DNA from: Terrabacter tumescens
Lineage (GTDB): Bacteria > Actinomycetota > Actinomycetes > Actinomycetales > Dermatophilaceae
Direction of reading: 5' to 3'
Assembly: GCF_014646815.1 (NCBI RefSeq)
Contig: NZ_BMNZ01000010.1
Coordinates: 1-64,000 of the forward strand
DNA: 64,000 nt
Shown: in pieces, positions 1-10,168 of the stretch
Position numbering within the stretch: the first letter of the stretch is position 1
Layout of the letters: the number at the start of each line of letters is the position of its first letter
The notes under the pieces: model-generated
What the model was told of the DNA's origin: nothing
The model's database searches: none
What the model saw: the letters and a program-made list of their open reading frames with translations, nothing else
Program-made: the position numbers and the translations under genes

Positions 1-1260
1 GGCGACGAGGTAGGCGCAGAGGCCGACGATGACGGCGGTGATGAGCGTCGCGACGGCCGTCGTGAGCCGGTGGTTGACGAGCACGCCCATGATCCGTCGG
101 TCGCGCGTGAAGAGCAGGAGCGGCACGAGCGTCCCCGGCAGCGCGAACGAGAGGACGACCTGGCTCCACACGAGCGCGTTGGTCGGCTCGACGCCGATGC
201 CGAGGATGACGAGCGCGGGCACGACGGCGAGCAGGCGCCGCAGGAGCGGCGCGATGGGCCGCCGCCCGAAACCCTGCATGACGACGTCTCCCGTCTGGAC
301 CCCGACGAGGGTCGACGCGAGACCGGAGGCGAGCAGGGCGACGGCCAGCATCGTCGCGACGATCTGTCCGGCGCTGGCCGAGAGGGCGGCATACGCCGTC
401 TCGATGCTCGCGCCCGCCTCGGACGGCAGGGCGGCGGAGAAGACGACGAGGCTGACGTTGGCGACCCCGGCGACGGTCATGGCGATGACGACGCTGCGCA
501 CCGTGCGGCGGCCGGCGCGGAGGCGCCCGGCCTGGGCGACCTCCGCAGAGCCGTCGTCGTGGCCCCGCGACGCGGCGGAGTGGAAGTGCAGGGCGTGCGG
601 CATGACGGTGGCGCCGACGATGCCGACGGCGAGCAGCGCGGCCGACGAGTCGAGCGGGCTGGGGACCACCGACTTGAGGAGCGCGACCCGGTCGACGTCG
701 GCGATGAAGACCTGCCAGACGAGCGAGGCGATGATGACGACGAGCAGCACGAGCACGACGGAGTCGAAGTGGCTGCGGCCGCGGACCTTGAGCGCGAGGA
801 CGGCGAGGCTGAAGAGGGTCACGCAGACGGCGCCGGCCATGAGCGGCATGCCGAAGAGCAGCTTGAGGGCGATGGCGCCACCGACGATCTCGGCCAGGTC
901 GGTCATGATGACGACGAGCTCGGCCTGGGCCCACAGCAGCAGCCGGCCGACGCCGGGGAAGCGCTCCGAGCTGTGCTCGGCGAGGCTCTTGCCGGTGACC
1001 ATGCCGAGCTTGGCCGCGAGGTACTGGATGACCATCGCCGAGCAGCTGGCGAAGACGACGACCCAGACGAGGGCATAGCCGTGCTCGGCGCCCGAGGTGA
1101 TGTTGACGCCGAAGTTGCCGGGGTCGACATAGGCGATCGCAGCGAGCAGCGCCGGCACGAGGGTGCGGGGCGCGCTGATCGTGCCGCCGAGACCACGCTC
1201 CGGCGACCGGTCGTCCACGCGCGGCTGCTGCGCCACTCGCTCACCCATGGGACACAGCAT
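1..1260 (-). CDS. mntH: NRAMP divalent metal transporter MntH (3' end cut by window)
   Basis: Proton-coupled Mn2+/Fe2+ importer of the cytoplasmic membrane. The frame is open for 420 codons to the window edge; the family is usually 400-450 residues, so little is missing. The TM1 metal-binding motif DPGN is at residues 46-49 and the TM6 signature MPHALHFHS is present; hydrophobic helices follow one another throughout. The ATG at 1260 follows GTGAGG at a short distance; an in-frame ATG at 1248 is an alternative and no strong ribosome site decides between them. Family assignment is firm from the two motifs; Mn over Fe preference is inferred from the family. Confidence 0.9.
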   Translation of the reverse strand, partial: MLCPMGERVAQQPRVDDRSPERGLGGTISAPRTLVPALLAAIAYVDPGNFGVNITSGAEHGYALVWVVVFASCSAMVIQYLAAKLGMVTGKSLAEHSSERFPGVGRLLLWAQAELVVIMTDLAEIVGGAIALKLLFGMPLMAGAVCVTLFSLAVLALKVRGRSHFDSVVLVLLVVIIASLVWQVFIADVDRVALLKSVVPSPLDSSAALLAVGIVGATVMPHALHFHSAASRGHDDGSAEVAQAGRLRAGRRTVRSVVIAMTVAGVANVSLVVFSAALPSEAGASIETAYAALSASAGQIVATMLAVALLASGLASTLVGVQTGDVVMQGFGRRPIAPLLRRLLAVVPALVILGIGVEPTNALVWSQVVLSFALPGTLVPLLLFTRDRRIMGVLVNHRLTTAVATLITAVIVGLCAYLVA

Positions 1261-1363
1261 CGGGCCTCACGGGCGGCCGCGCCAACTCCCTGGACGTCAG
1301 TGCGACCCACGCCTCACGCCGCGAGTCGCGGACCCAGCCCGGGCCGGGCCGGACGTCCGGCGC

Positions 1364-2827
1364 TCAGCGGGCCGAGGCCACCCCGAGCAGCGCGGCGATC
1401 CCGAGCGCGCTGCGCGGGTCGTAGGCAGCGGTCCACAGACCTCCGTGGGCTGCGGCATACGCCTCGTCCTGCCACGGGTTCGGCTGCGCGGGAGCGCCGG
1501 TGCGCAGGTCGTGGACGAGGAGCGCGGCCATGAGCGTGTTGGCCGTGCCGGGCTCGAAGACCTCGATGCCGAAACGGTGCGCGCCGGCATAGGCCGCCGC
1601 GAGCGCGCGGTTCTTGACGACGGAGCGCGTGCGCGTCGGCGGGGCGACCTTGAACGACACGAGGCCGCCGTCGGCGCGGTATGCCGTCGCGCGCCACCGC
1701 TGGAGCCGCTTGGCGAGCAGGTAGTTGGGTCCCTGCTGGAGCACGACGCTGTCGTTGACGCCGGGGTCCTGGCCTGGCACGTAGTTGCGCCGCAGCAGTC
1801 GGCCGCCGCTCACCGTGCGGAGCGGCACGCGCAGCACCTTCGAGGTGCGGCGGTGGGCGTAGCTGTCGACGGAGCGCTCGACAGCAGCGCCCGGCACCGC
1901 GAAGACGTCGGTCGGGGTGGCGAGGAAGGCGAGGGCGACGTCGTCGCGCCCCTTCGCCTCGACGACCTGACGGGTCAGGGCGTCGACGGCCATCGAGACG
2001 CGGACGTTGGTCTCGCCGTCGGCGTAGACGTAGTTGCCGATCGCGAGGGGCCCCTCGAGGGAGGACACCCACCGGGTGACCGCGCCGAGGTCGTGGACGA
2101 GGTCGCCGCCGGCGCGCGCAGCGAGCGGCTCCTCGCCCGGACGCACCGGCACCGTGATCGAGCCTGCTAGCCGCCGGGTGTCGCCGATCAGCCTGTCCCA
2201 CAGGTCCTTTCGTGGCAGGTCGACGGCTGCCACATCGGCGCCCCAGCGGAGCAGCGACCGGAGCGGGCCCATCTCCGCAGCCGCACCGAGCACGACGACG
2301 GTGCGGTCCGAGAGGTCGAGCCACTCGGGGTTGTCGACGACCCGACCCACGGCCTCGGCGCACGTCGGCTCGATGGTGCCCGTCTCGACCCAGAGGTCGA
2401 GACGACGGCGCAGCGCGTCCCCCGAGAGGCGCTCCCCGGCATACGGCACCGAGAGGGTGCGGTCCGGCAGACCCTCGCCGCGGATCGTCTCCGAGCCGAG
2501 CGGGCTCACGCCGCCGTCGTCCCCGAACGCCGCGTCGAGGGGGTGGTCACCGCCGCCGTCGACCCAGCGCATCCGCTCGTGCAGGGACTCCAGGCCCCTG
2601 CGCGCGATGGTGCGGGCCGCGTCCGGCGAGGTCAGCCCCGCCTCGACGAGGCGCCGGAAGTGCGGGAGATAGCCCTGGCGCCAGTTCGTCTCGCGCTCCG
2701 CCGAGGCCGCGCCCACCGGGTCGACCGCGCGCAGGGCGTCGGCGACGACGGCCCGCCCGGTGGCGGTCGTGCTGCGGCGTCCGGACGACGGGTCGAGTGG
2801 GAAGACCACTCCGCGGGGCTCGCTCAT
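1364..2827 (-). CDS. conserved protein with central Rossmann-like segment, function unknown
   Basis: I do not recognise a characterised family for this 487-residue protein. The N-terminal third is helical and charged. Around residues 170-195 a stretch reading VVVLGAAAEMGPLRSLLRWG, followed by an acidic strand (AAVDLP), looks like a nucleotide-binding beta-alpha-beta unit. The C-terminal third is basic and aromatic (MARTSK-like, RRNYVPGQDP). No signal peptide or membrane helix is visible. It stands alone between mntH and a secreted protein on the same strand. CAGGAT lies 6 nt before the ATG, a possible weak -10 for a leaderless message. It could be a dehydrogenase-like or SAM-binding protein; the sequence does not decide. 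Confidence 0.75.
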   Translation of the reverse strand: MSEPRGVVFPLDPSSGRRSTTATGRAVVADALRAVDPVGAASAERETNWRQGYLPHFRRLVEAGLTSPDAARTIARRGLESLHERMRWVDGGGDHPLDAAFGDDGGVSPLGSETIRGEGLPDRTLSVPYAGERLSGDALRRRLDLWVETGTIEPTCAEAVGRVVDNPEWLDLSDRTVVVLGAAAEMGPLRSLLRWGADVAAVDLPRKDLWDRLIGDTRRLAGSITVPVRPGEEPLAARAGGDLVHDLGAVTRWVSSLEGPLAIGNYVYADGETNVRVSMAVDALTRQVVEAKGRDDVALAFLATPTDVFAVPGAAVERSVDSYAHRRTSKVLRVPLRTVSGGRLLRRNYVPGQDPGVNDSVVLQQGPNYLLAKRLQRWRATAYRADGGLVSFKVAPPTRTRSVVKNRALAAAYAGAHRFGIEVFEPGTANTLMAALLVHDLRTGAPAQPNPWQDEAYAAAHGGLWTAAYDPRSALGIAALLGVASAR

Positions 2828-2881
2828 GCGCCCATCCTGCCCGGTCGCCGACAGGGCGGGCGCGACCGGCGCATGACGCGC

Positions 2882-3505
2882 TCAGTCCCGTTGGCGCCGG
2901 TCGAGCACGAGGTAGTTGACCGTGGCCGTCGCGACATTGCCGGCCCGGTCATGCGCAACACAGCCGACCGTGTGCATCCCCGGCCGTCGGGTGGACACGA
3001 CGTGGCTGCCGTTGCAGCTCTGAGCGGCGACGCCGGACAGCACGTCCGTCGCACGGGGAAGCACGACGACCCTGCCTCCCTGGTCCACGACGGCGGGCTC
3101 GGCGACGGGGTCCAGCTCCGGCGGGGTGCCGTCGTAGCGGTAGGAGAAGCCGGCGTATGCCGCCGCGTGCCCAGCACCGTTGACGCACGTCCCGTAGACG
3201 GTCCGTGGAGTTGCCGTGTCGACTGTCACGACGAGACCGTCCTGACACCAGTCGATCCCACTGCCGGGGTCCACGGCCGCCCATCGATAGTGGGTCGGGG
3301 CGGAGTACCAGCCGTCCGCGTTCGGGCCGTCCTCCAGGTGCAGACCGGTCGGTGGTGTGGGGTCGTGGACGACCGCCACTGCGTGGGGGTCGGGGCTCGC
3401 CACTCCGTGCGCCCCTGTCAGGCCCAGTCCACCCCACGTGAGGACCGCGAGTCCTGCGCCCCACGCGATGGCGGAGGCCGTGCCGTGTGCGCTGGGTCCT
3501 GTCAT
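2882..3505 (-). CDS. secreted protein with Ig/HYR-like repeat
   Basis: 207 residues. A hydrophobic N-terminal segment (about residues 9-30, AIAWGAGLAVLTWGGLGLTG) is a signal peptide or anchor. Two beta-sandwich-like stretches follow: one with W-C and T-C pairs (DWCQDG, YGTCVNG), then an HYR/bacterial Ig-like block with the typical DxxSGVxxxSC...GxHTVxCVAxDRAGNVxxATVxY pattern. Such domains mediate adhesion or substrate binding outside the cell. The ATG at 3505 is preceded by GGGAG at about 6 nt. No enzymatic domain is visible, so it may be an accessory cell-surface protein. The role is inferred only from the fold pattern. Confidence 0.7.
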   Translation of the reverse strand: MTGPSAHGTASAIAWGAGLAVLTWGGLGLTGAHGVASPDPHAVAVVHDPTPPTGLHLEDGPNADGWYSAPTHYRWAAVDPGSGIDWCQDGLVVTVDTATPRTVYGTCVNGAGHAAAYAGFSYRYDGTPPELDPVAEPAVVDQGGRVVVLPRATDVLSGVAAQSCNGSHVVSTRRPGMHTVGCVAHDRAGNVATATVNYLVLDRRQRD

Positions 3506-3593
3506 GGCCGGCTCCCTGCCCGGGGCGCTCGTCCGGCGCCCAACACTGGTCGGAAGTCCTTGGTGGGAGCGGTGATACGCCCGCCGGTGATGT

Positions 3594-3605
3594 GAATTCG
3601 AATTC
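3594..3605. promoter_or_regulatory. 12-bp perfect palindrome in a divergent intergenic region
   Basis: GAATTCGAATTC is a perfect palindrome and conspicuously AT-rich for this genome. It sits between the divergent starts of the HYR-like protein (3505) and the DksA-like protein (3755), where an operator would be expected. No regulator is encoded next to it, so the binding protein is unknown. Confidence 0.3.
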
Positions 3606-3754
3606 GTGGGACGGGTCGCCCATGGGGTCACATTCGGGACAGCCGGACAGGTCCGACCAGGCCTGCCGCGAGAGCCTGATTCCGGCTCGGACGACCGGGG
3701 TGTGGTGCGCCACTCGGCCCCGCCGACCGGGCTGAACCGGAGGACGATGGGGAC

Positions 3755-4117
3755 ATGAGCACCAAGACGGCCGCCCACGCAGCAGAGCTGGCGTCGGACC
3801 GGGCCAACGAGGTCGAGCGGATCGCCGGACTCCGCCGGGAGTTCGCCGAGGTCGTCGAGGCCTCGGAGGCCAACATCGCCGACGACGAGCACGACCCCGA
3901 AGGCTCGACGATCGCCTACGAGCGCACCCAGATCGGCGCCCTCATCACCCAGGCCGAGCAGCACCTCGCCGAGATCGACGCGGCGCTCCAGCGGATCGCG
4001 GACGGCGACTACGGCCGGTGCGAGGTGTGCGGTGAGACGATCCCCGACGGCCGGCTGCTGGCCCGGCCGACCGCTCGCACGTGCATCGACCACGCAGGGG
4101 CCGCGCTGCGCCGCTGA
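3755..4117 (+). CDS. DksA/TraR-family zinc-finger protein
   Basis: 120 residues: an N-terminal coiled-coil hairpin (about 1-80, rich in A/E/R, with acidic residues in the turn) and a C-terminal zinc finger. DksA-type proteins enter the RNA polymerase secondary channel and tune initiation. Zinc ligands visible are C89, C92 and C110; the fourth position, normally Cys, is His113 (CIDH), so the site would be Cys3-His or altered. GACGAT lies 6 nt upstream of the ATG with GGAGG further up. Family membership is clear; a direct RNA polymerase role in this organism is inferred. Confidence 0.85.
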   Translation: MSTKTAAHAAELASDRANEVERIAGLRREFAEVVEASEANIADDEHDPEGSTIAYERTQIGALITQAEQHLAEIDAALQRIADGDYGRCEVCGETIPDGRLLARPTARTCIDHAGAALRR

Positions 4118-4162
4118 GCGGCTCCCCCACGGCTCGCAGCGGTAGGGCAGGGGCAGCGCGGC

Positions 4163-4771
4163 TCAGCGCAGGCCGGCTCCGATGCGCTCGAACGCCTGGT
4201 CGATGTTGCGCTCGAGGCGGCCGGAGCCGCCGTTCTGCTGGTGCTCGATGCAGGCGCGCACGGCGGCGATGGCGACGGCCACGGTGAGGCGGGCCTCGAG
4301 CGAGGCCCCCGGCCGGACGCCGAGGCGGCGCTCGAGCGCCGCCGTCAGGGCGTTCTCGATGCGGATGTTGTTGCCGACGAGGGCGGGCGCGAGCGAGGGC
4401 TCTCCGAGCAGGATCCGGCGCCGGCGCGCCCGCAGCTCCTTGTCGATCGAGCTGGGCGCGAGCATGGACGCGAGGATCCGGCGAAGGGACTCGAGCGGCG
4501 TCTCGCCGTGGACGTCCTCCTCGAGGGCGGCGGCATACGACTCGAGCTCCTCGGCCGTCGTGCCGATGACGGCGGCCTCCTTGGACGGGAAGTAGTTGAA
4601 GAAGGTGCGGGCGCTGACGCCGGCGCGGGACGCGATCTCCTCGGTGGTGACGGCCGCGAAGCCCTTCTCCTCCACGAGGTCGAGGGCGGCGAGGTTGAGC
4701 GCGCGGCGGGTCTCGCGCTTCTTGCGCTCACGCAGGCCGCACGACTCGTCGGTCAGCAGGTCCGTGCTCAT
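4163..4771 (-). CDS. TetR-family transcriptional repressor
   Basis: 202 residues. The N-terminal TetR helix-turn-helix spans about residues 18-65, with the typical ALDLVEEKGF...TTEEIASRAGVSARTFFNYFPSKEA pattern. The C-terminal all-helical half would bind a ligand. It is transcribed divergently from the drug exporter starting at 4846. The 74-bp gap holds overlapping palindromes (4801-4823), so it very likely represses the exporter and itself. The inducing ligand cannot be told from sequence. Confidence 0.92.
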   Translation of the reverse strand: MSTDLLTDESCGLRERKKRETRRALNLAALDLVEEKGFAAVTTEEIASRAGVSARTFFNYFPSKEAAVIGTTAEELESYAAALEEDVHGETPLESLRRILASMLAPSSIDKELRARRRRILLGEPSLAPALVGNNIRIENALTAALERRLGVRPGASLEARLTVAVAIAAVRACIEHQQNGGSGRLERNIDQAFERIGAGLR

Positions 4772-4800
4772 GCCCTCATCGTGTCATGTTCAGTGCATGG

Positions 4801-6978
<2,178 letters not shown>

Positions 6979-7007
6979 CCGCGCCCGAACCGGTCAGTCC
7001 CCGGTCA

Positions 7008-7116
7008 CCGTCGAGAGGCCACTCTTTGCGGGTCCGGCGCAGTCGAGAGGCCAGAGCTCGTCACGAGCTCTGGCCTCTCGACGTCCCCACACCCGCAAAC
7101 TCTGGCCTTTCGACGG
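7008..7116. repeat. nested inverted repeat, GTCGAGAGGCCA family (copy 1)
   Basis: A 19-bp perfect stem (7042-7060 with 7064-7082, loop TCA) begins GTCGAGAGGCCAGAGCTCG. It is enclosed by a second, imperfect 26-bp arm pair (7008-7033 with 7091-7116) that starts with the same CGTCGA(G/A)AGGCCA word. It lies just 3' of the MFS exporter gene. It could terminate or stabilise transcripts; it lacks a clear U-tract. Confidence 0.8.
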
Positions 7117-7153
7117 TCGGGGTTCGCCGAGTCCGCGATCTCGGGACCGGGCC

Positions 7154-7238
7154 GTATGCCGTGTGGCCAGGCGGCGTATGCCGGGTGGCCGGGGCGCGCT
7201 CGAGCGAGCCCGGCGCTGGGGGCGGCGACACGGCATAC
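7154..7238. repeat. three copies of the GTATGCCG dispersed repeat
   Basis: GTATGCCG occurs at 7154 and 7176 in direct orientation, and its complement CGGCATAC at 7231. The first and last flanks, CCGTATGCCGTGT and ACACGGCATACGG, can pair as a 13-bp stem. The inverted copy merges into the predicted -10 hexamer of the next gene. Confidence 0.75.
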
Positions 7239-7241
7239 GGT
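7236..7241 (+). promoter_or_regulatory. predicted -10 hexamer of a leaderless SDR transcript
   Basis: TACGGT fits TANNNT and ends 6 nt before the ATG at 7248, so transcription would start at the A of the start codon. The hexamer is contributed by a CGGCATAC repeat copy. Confidence 0.5.
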
Positions 7242-7247
7242 GTCCGG

Positions 7248-8069
7248 ATGACCAAGGTTGCCCTCATCACCGGCGCGTCGTCCGGCATCGGTGAGTCCAT
7301 CGCCCTCCACCTCGTCGAGTCCGGGTGGACGGTGTACGCAGTCGCCCGGCGCGTCGAGCGCATGGCCGCGCTCGAGGCGCGGGGCGTCATCCCCTTCGCG
7401 ATGGACGTCACCGACGACGCGTCGATGGTCGCCGGCATCGACCGCATCATCACCGAGCAGGGGCAGGTAGACGCCCTCGTCAACAACGCCGGCTACGGCT
7501 CCTACGGCCCGGTCGAGCACGTGCCGATCGAGGAGGCGAGGCGACAGTTCGAAGTCAACGTCTTCGGCCTGGCGCGGCTGACCCAGCTCGTCACGCCGCA
7601 CATGCGCACGCGGCGACGCGGGCGGATCGTCAACATCTCCAGCATCGGCGGGAAGATCTACGAGCCGCTCGGCGCGTGGTACCACGCCACGAAGTTCGCC
7701 GTCGAGGGCTTCAGCGACAGCCTCCGCATCGAGCTCGCGCCCTTCGGCATCGACGTCGTCATCGTCGAGCCGGGACCGATCATCTCGGAGTGGAACACCA
7801 TCGCCCGCGAGAGCCTGGTCGAGCGGTCGGTCGGCACGGCGTACGAGGACATGGCCCGGCGCATGGCCGTCATGTTCGAGCGCGTCGACACCCCACGGAT
7901 GAGCTCAGGGCCGGAAGCCGTCGCCGAGAAGGTGCTCAAGGCCCTCGAGGCGACGAACCCTGCAGCCCGCTACCCCGCCGGCAAGGGCGCCCGCGCCATC
8001 GTGACGGCGCGCAAGCTGCTGCCCGACCGGGCCATGGACCTGATCGTCCATCAGGCCTTCAAGGGCTGA
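7248..8069 (+). CDS. short-chain dehydrogenase/reductase (SDR)
   Basis: 273 residues. NAD(P)-dependent oxidoreductase of the classical SDR family: glycine motif TGASSGIG at residues 8-15, NNAG at about 82-85, the catalytic Ser (NISSIGG) and YHATK with catalytic Tyr and Lys. The substrate-binding C-terminus (about 180-273) is variable and gives no specificity. It stands alone, flanked by repeats upstream, and its 3' end overlaps the convergent LysR gene by 19 bp. The substrate is unknown. Confidence 0.9.
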   Translation: MTKVALITGASSGIGESIALHLVESGWTVYAVARRVERMAALEARGVIPFAMDVTDDASMVAGIDRIITEQGQVDALVNNAGYGSYGPVEHVPIEEARRQFEVNVFGLARLTQLVTPHMRTRRRGRIVNISSIGGKIYEPLGAWYHATKFAVEGFSDSLRIELAPFGIDVVIVEPGPIISEWNTIARESLVERSVGTAYEDMARRMAVMFERVDTPRMSSGPEAVAEKVLKALEATNPAARYPAGKGARAIVTARKLLPDRAMDLIVHQAFKG

Positions 8070-8962
8070 CCGAGTCGTCGGGCGGTCGCGACCAGCTCGG
8101 CGGCGGGTCCGGTCAGGCGGCGGGGTTCGCGCCACACCGCCCGCAGCCGTCGGTCCAGCGTCAACCCCTCCACCTCGACGACCCGCAGGGCCCCGGCCTC
8201 GACCTGTTCGCGGACCGCGAGGACGCTGACGACGGCGGGGCCGACGCCTGCGAGCACGCTCGCACGGACGGCCGCGCCGCTGGCCAGCTCGAGCAGCGGC
8301 TCAGCGCGGGTGAAATCGCGCAGCGCGTCGTCGAGGGTGGTGCGCGTGCCGGAGCCCGGCTCACGCACGACCAGGGGCGTCGCGGCCAGCTCGTCCGGAC
8401 GCAGGGAACGGCGCCTCCGGGACCACGGATGGTCCGGCGTGACCACGACGACGAGACGGTCGCGACCCACGGTGCAGCTGTGCAGGCCGCGCGGCACCGA
8501 GGGTGACTCGACGAAGCCGATGTCGCAGCCGCCGGCCTCGACCTGCTCGAGGACCTGCGTCGAGTTGTGCACCAGCAGGTGGATGCGCAGGTCCTCGTGG
8601 CGCCGGCGCAGCTCACCGAGCCATGCCGGGACCAGGTGCTCGGCGACCGTCATGCTCGCGCTGACCGCCAGCTCGTGCCGTCGTGCGCCACGGAGGGCCT
8701 GGGCCGCATCGAGCAGGCGCCCCGCATCGGCCAGGACCTCACGGGCCCAGTGCACCACGACGGTTCCCTCGGGCGTGAGTGCAGACCCTCGCGCACCGCG
8801 TCGCAGCAGCGGCACCCCGAGCTCACTCTCGAGCCGGCGCACGGCCCGGCTCGCGTTCGGCTGGGCCATGCCCTCCCGGCGCGCAGCCGCACCGAGGCTG
8901 CCGAGATCGTCGACGCCGACGAGGACGGCCAGCACCGCGAGGTCGGGCCAGGCGCGAGACAT
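8051..8962 (-). CDS. LysR-family regulator, probable regulator of yeiH
   Basis: 303 residues. The N-terminal winged helix (about 5-65) has the family pattern LAVLVGVDDLGSLGAAARREGMAQPNASRAVRRLESELGVPLL; the effector-binding type 2 periplasmic-binding fold follows. It is divergent from the YeiH transporter, the same arrangement as E. coli yeiE-yeiH. A TATGCT hexamer ends 6 nt before the ATG and overlaps the dyad at 8972-8995, suggesting autoregulation and a leaderless message. The effector is unknown; a sulfur or anion signal is inferred from the YeiE parallel. Confidence 0.9.
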   Translation of the reverse strand: MSRAWPDLAVLAVLVGVDDLGSLGAAARREGMAQPNASRAVRRLESELGVPLLRRGARGSALTPEGTVVVHWAREVLADAGRLLDAAQALRGARRHELAVSASMTVAEHLVPAWLGELRRRHEDLRIHLLVHNSTQVLEQVEAGGCDIGFVESPSVPRGLHSCTVGRDRLVVVVTPDHPWSRRRRSLRPDELAATPLVVREPGSGTRTTLDDALRDFTRAEPLLELASGAAVRASVLAGVGPAVVSVLAVREQVEAGALRVVEVEGLTLDRRLRAVWREPRRLTGPAAELVATARRLGQPLKA

Positions 8963-8968
8963 GCTCTC

Positions 8969-8974
8969 AGCATA
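8969..8974 (-). promoter_or_regulatory. predicted -10 of leaderless lysR transcript
   Basis: TATGCT on the minus strand ends 6 nt before the ATG at 8962. It overlaps the ATATGGC dyad, so bound regulator would block it. Confidence 0.5.
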
Positions 8975-9008
8975 TGGCTCTGACGAAGGCCATATCGCTT
9001 GGATATGG
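8972..9008. promoter_or_regulatory. predicted LysR operator with three half-sites
   Basis: ATATGGC (8972-8978) and GCCATAT (8989-8995) form a perfect 7-bp inverted repeat with a 10-nt spacer. A third half-site, ATATGG, lies at 9003-9008 and pairs in inverted orientation with CCATAT. Extended multi-site dyads in a divergent gap are typical of LysR-type regulation. Confidence 0.65.
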
Positions 9009-9064
9009 ATGTATGCACAATCTCCGGCTACCGGTCGTACGCTCCGGGGTCGAGGCTGGTCATC

Positions 9065-10147
9065 ATGTCCACCACTGTCGGCCCGCAGCAGTCCGCCACC
9101 TCGGCCCCACGCTCGAGCGGGGTGGCGCGTGCGCTCCCGGGCCTCGCGCTCGGTGCAGCGGTGTCGGCAGCCGCCCTCGGCCTCAACCGCTGGGTGCCCT
9201 CGCTCAGCCCGCTGCTCGTGGCCATCGTCGTCGGCGCCACCCTCGCCAACACCGGCCGGATCGGTGCCGGCCTCGAGCCGGGGCTCGCGGTGGCGTCCAG
9301 GCGGCTGCTCCGGCTCGGCGTCGCCCTGCTCGGGCTCCAGCTGGCGCTCGGCGACGTGCTCCGGCTGGGCTGGGGAGTCATCGCCGTGGTCGTCGCGGTC
9401 GTGGCCCTCGGGATCGCCGGCGGCATGGTCGTGGGGCGGCTGCTCGGCCTCAGCCGCTCGCAGACCCTTCTCATCGCCGGCGGCTTCTCGATCTGCGGCG
9501 CAGCGGCTGCGGCGGCCGTCGACGGAGTCATCGAGTCGGAGGACGACGAGCTCGTGACGTCGGTCGCGCTCGTCGTGCTCTTCGGGACCGCCATGATCCC
9601 GTTGCTCCCCCTGGCCGCTGGATGGATCGGGCTGGCGCCGGCGCAGGCCGGCATGTGGGCCGGGGCCTCGATCCACGAGGTGGCCCAGGTGGTGGCGGCG
9701 TCAGGGGTCATCGGCAGCGGCGCCCTGGCGGTGGGCGTCGTCGTCAAGCTGGGCCGCGTGCTCATGCTCGCCCCGGTGCTGGCCCTCATCGGCCTCGCTG
9801 AGCGGCGGCGCGCGGCCAGGTCCGGCGCCGGGACGGCGGGTGACGGGTCGGCGGCCGACGGGTCTACGGGCGGGGGCCGCGGCGGGCGTCCTCCCCTGGT
9901 GCCCCTCTTCGTCGTGGGCTTCGTCGCGCTCATGGCGCTGCGCACCACGGGGGTCGTACCGTCCGGCGTGCTCTCGCTGGCGAAGTGGGGTGAGACCGCC
10001 CTGCTCACGATTGCCATGTTCGCCCTCGGCACGGGCGTGCGGGTCGCCTCCCTGCGACGAGTGGGACCCCGCCCCTTCGTGCTCGCGGGGGCGACGACCG
10101 TGTGGGTGGCCGTGGTCGCGCTCGGCGGCATCCTCCTTGCCACCTGA
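9065..10147 (+). CDS. yeiH: YeiH-family putative anion (sulfate) exporter, UPF0324
   Basis: 360-residue membrane protein with about ten hydrophobic helices. The family signature GASIHEVAQVVAA is in the middle, and FSICGAAAAAAV in the preceding helix. YeiH-like proteins are annotated as putative sulfate exporters; the transported ion is not settled. The ATG at 9065 has GAGG about 9 nt upstream; earlier in-frame starts would fall inside the operator. It is divergently transcribed from the LysR gene with a multi-half-site operator between them. It ends at a convergent junction filled by a hairpin repeat. Confidence 0.85.
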   Translation: MSTTVGPQQSATSAPRSSGVARALPGLALGAAVSAAALGLNRWVPSLSPLLVAIVVGATLANTGRIGAGLEPGLAVASRRLLRLGVALLGLQLALGDVLRLGWGVIAVVVAVVALGIAGGMVVGRLLGLSRSQTLLIAGGFSICGAAAAAAVDGVIESEDDELVTSVALVVLFGTAMIPLLPLAAGWIGLAPAQAGMWAGASIHEVAQVVAASGVIGSGALAVGVVVKLGRVLMLAPVLALIGLAERRRAARSGAGTAGDGSAADGSTGGGRGGRPPLVPLFVVGFVALMALRTTGVVPSGVLSLAKWGETALLTIAMFALGTGVRVASLRRVGPRPFVLAGATTVWVAVVALGGILLAT

Positions 10148-10168
10148 CCCACCCGACTCCACCGTCGA

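Noticed and set aside
29-1533. Long plus-strand open frames over the first 1.5 kb
   Set aside because: They are rich in Arg/Ala/Thr or Asp/Glu without any domain, and mirror the MntH gene on the other strand; typical G+C-rich shadow frames.
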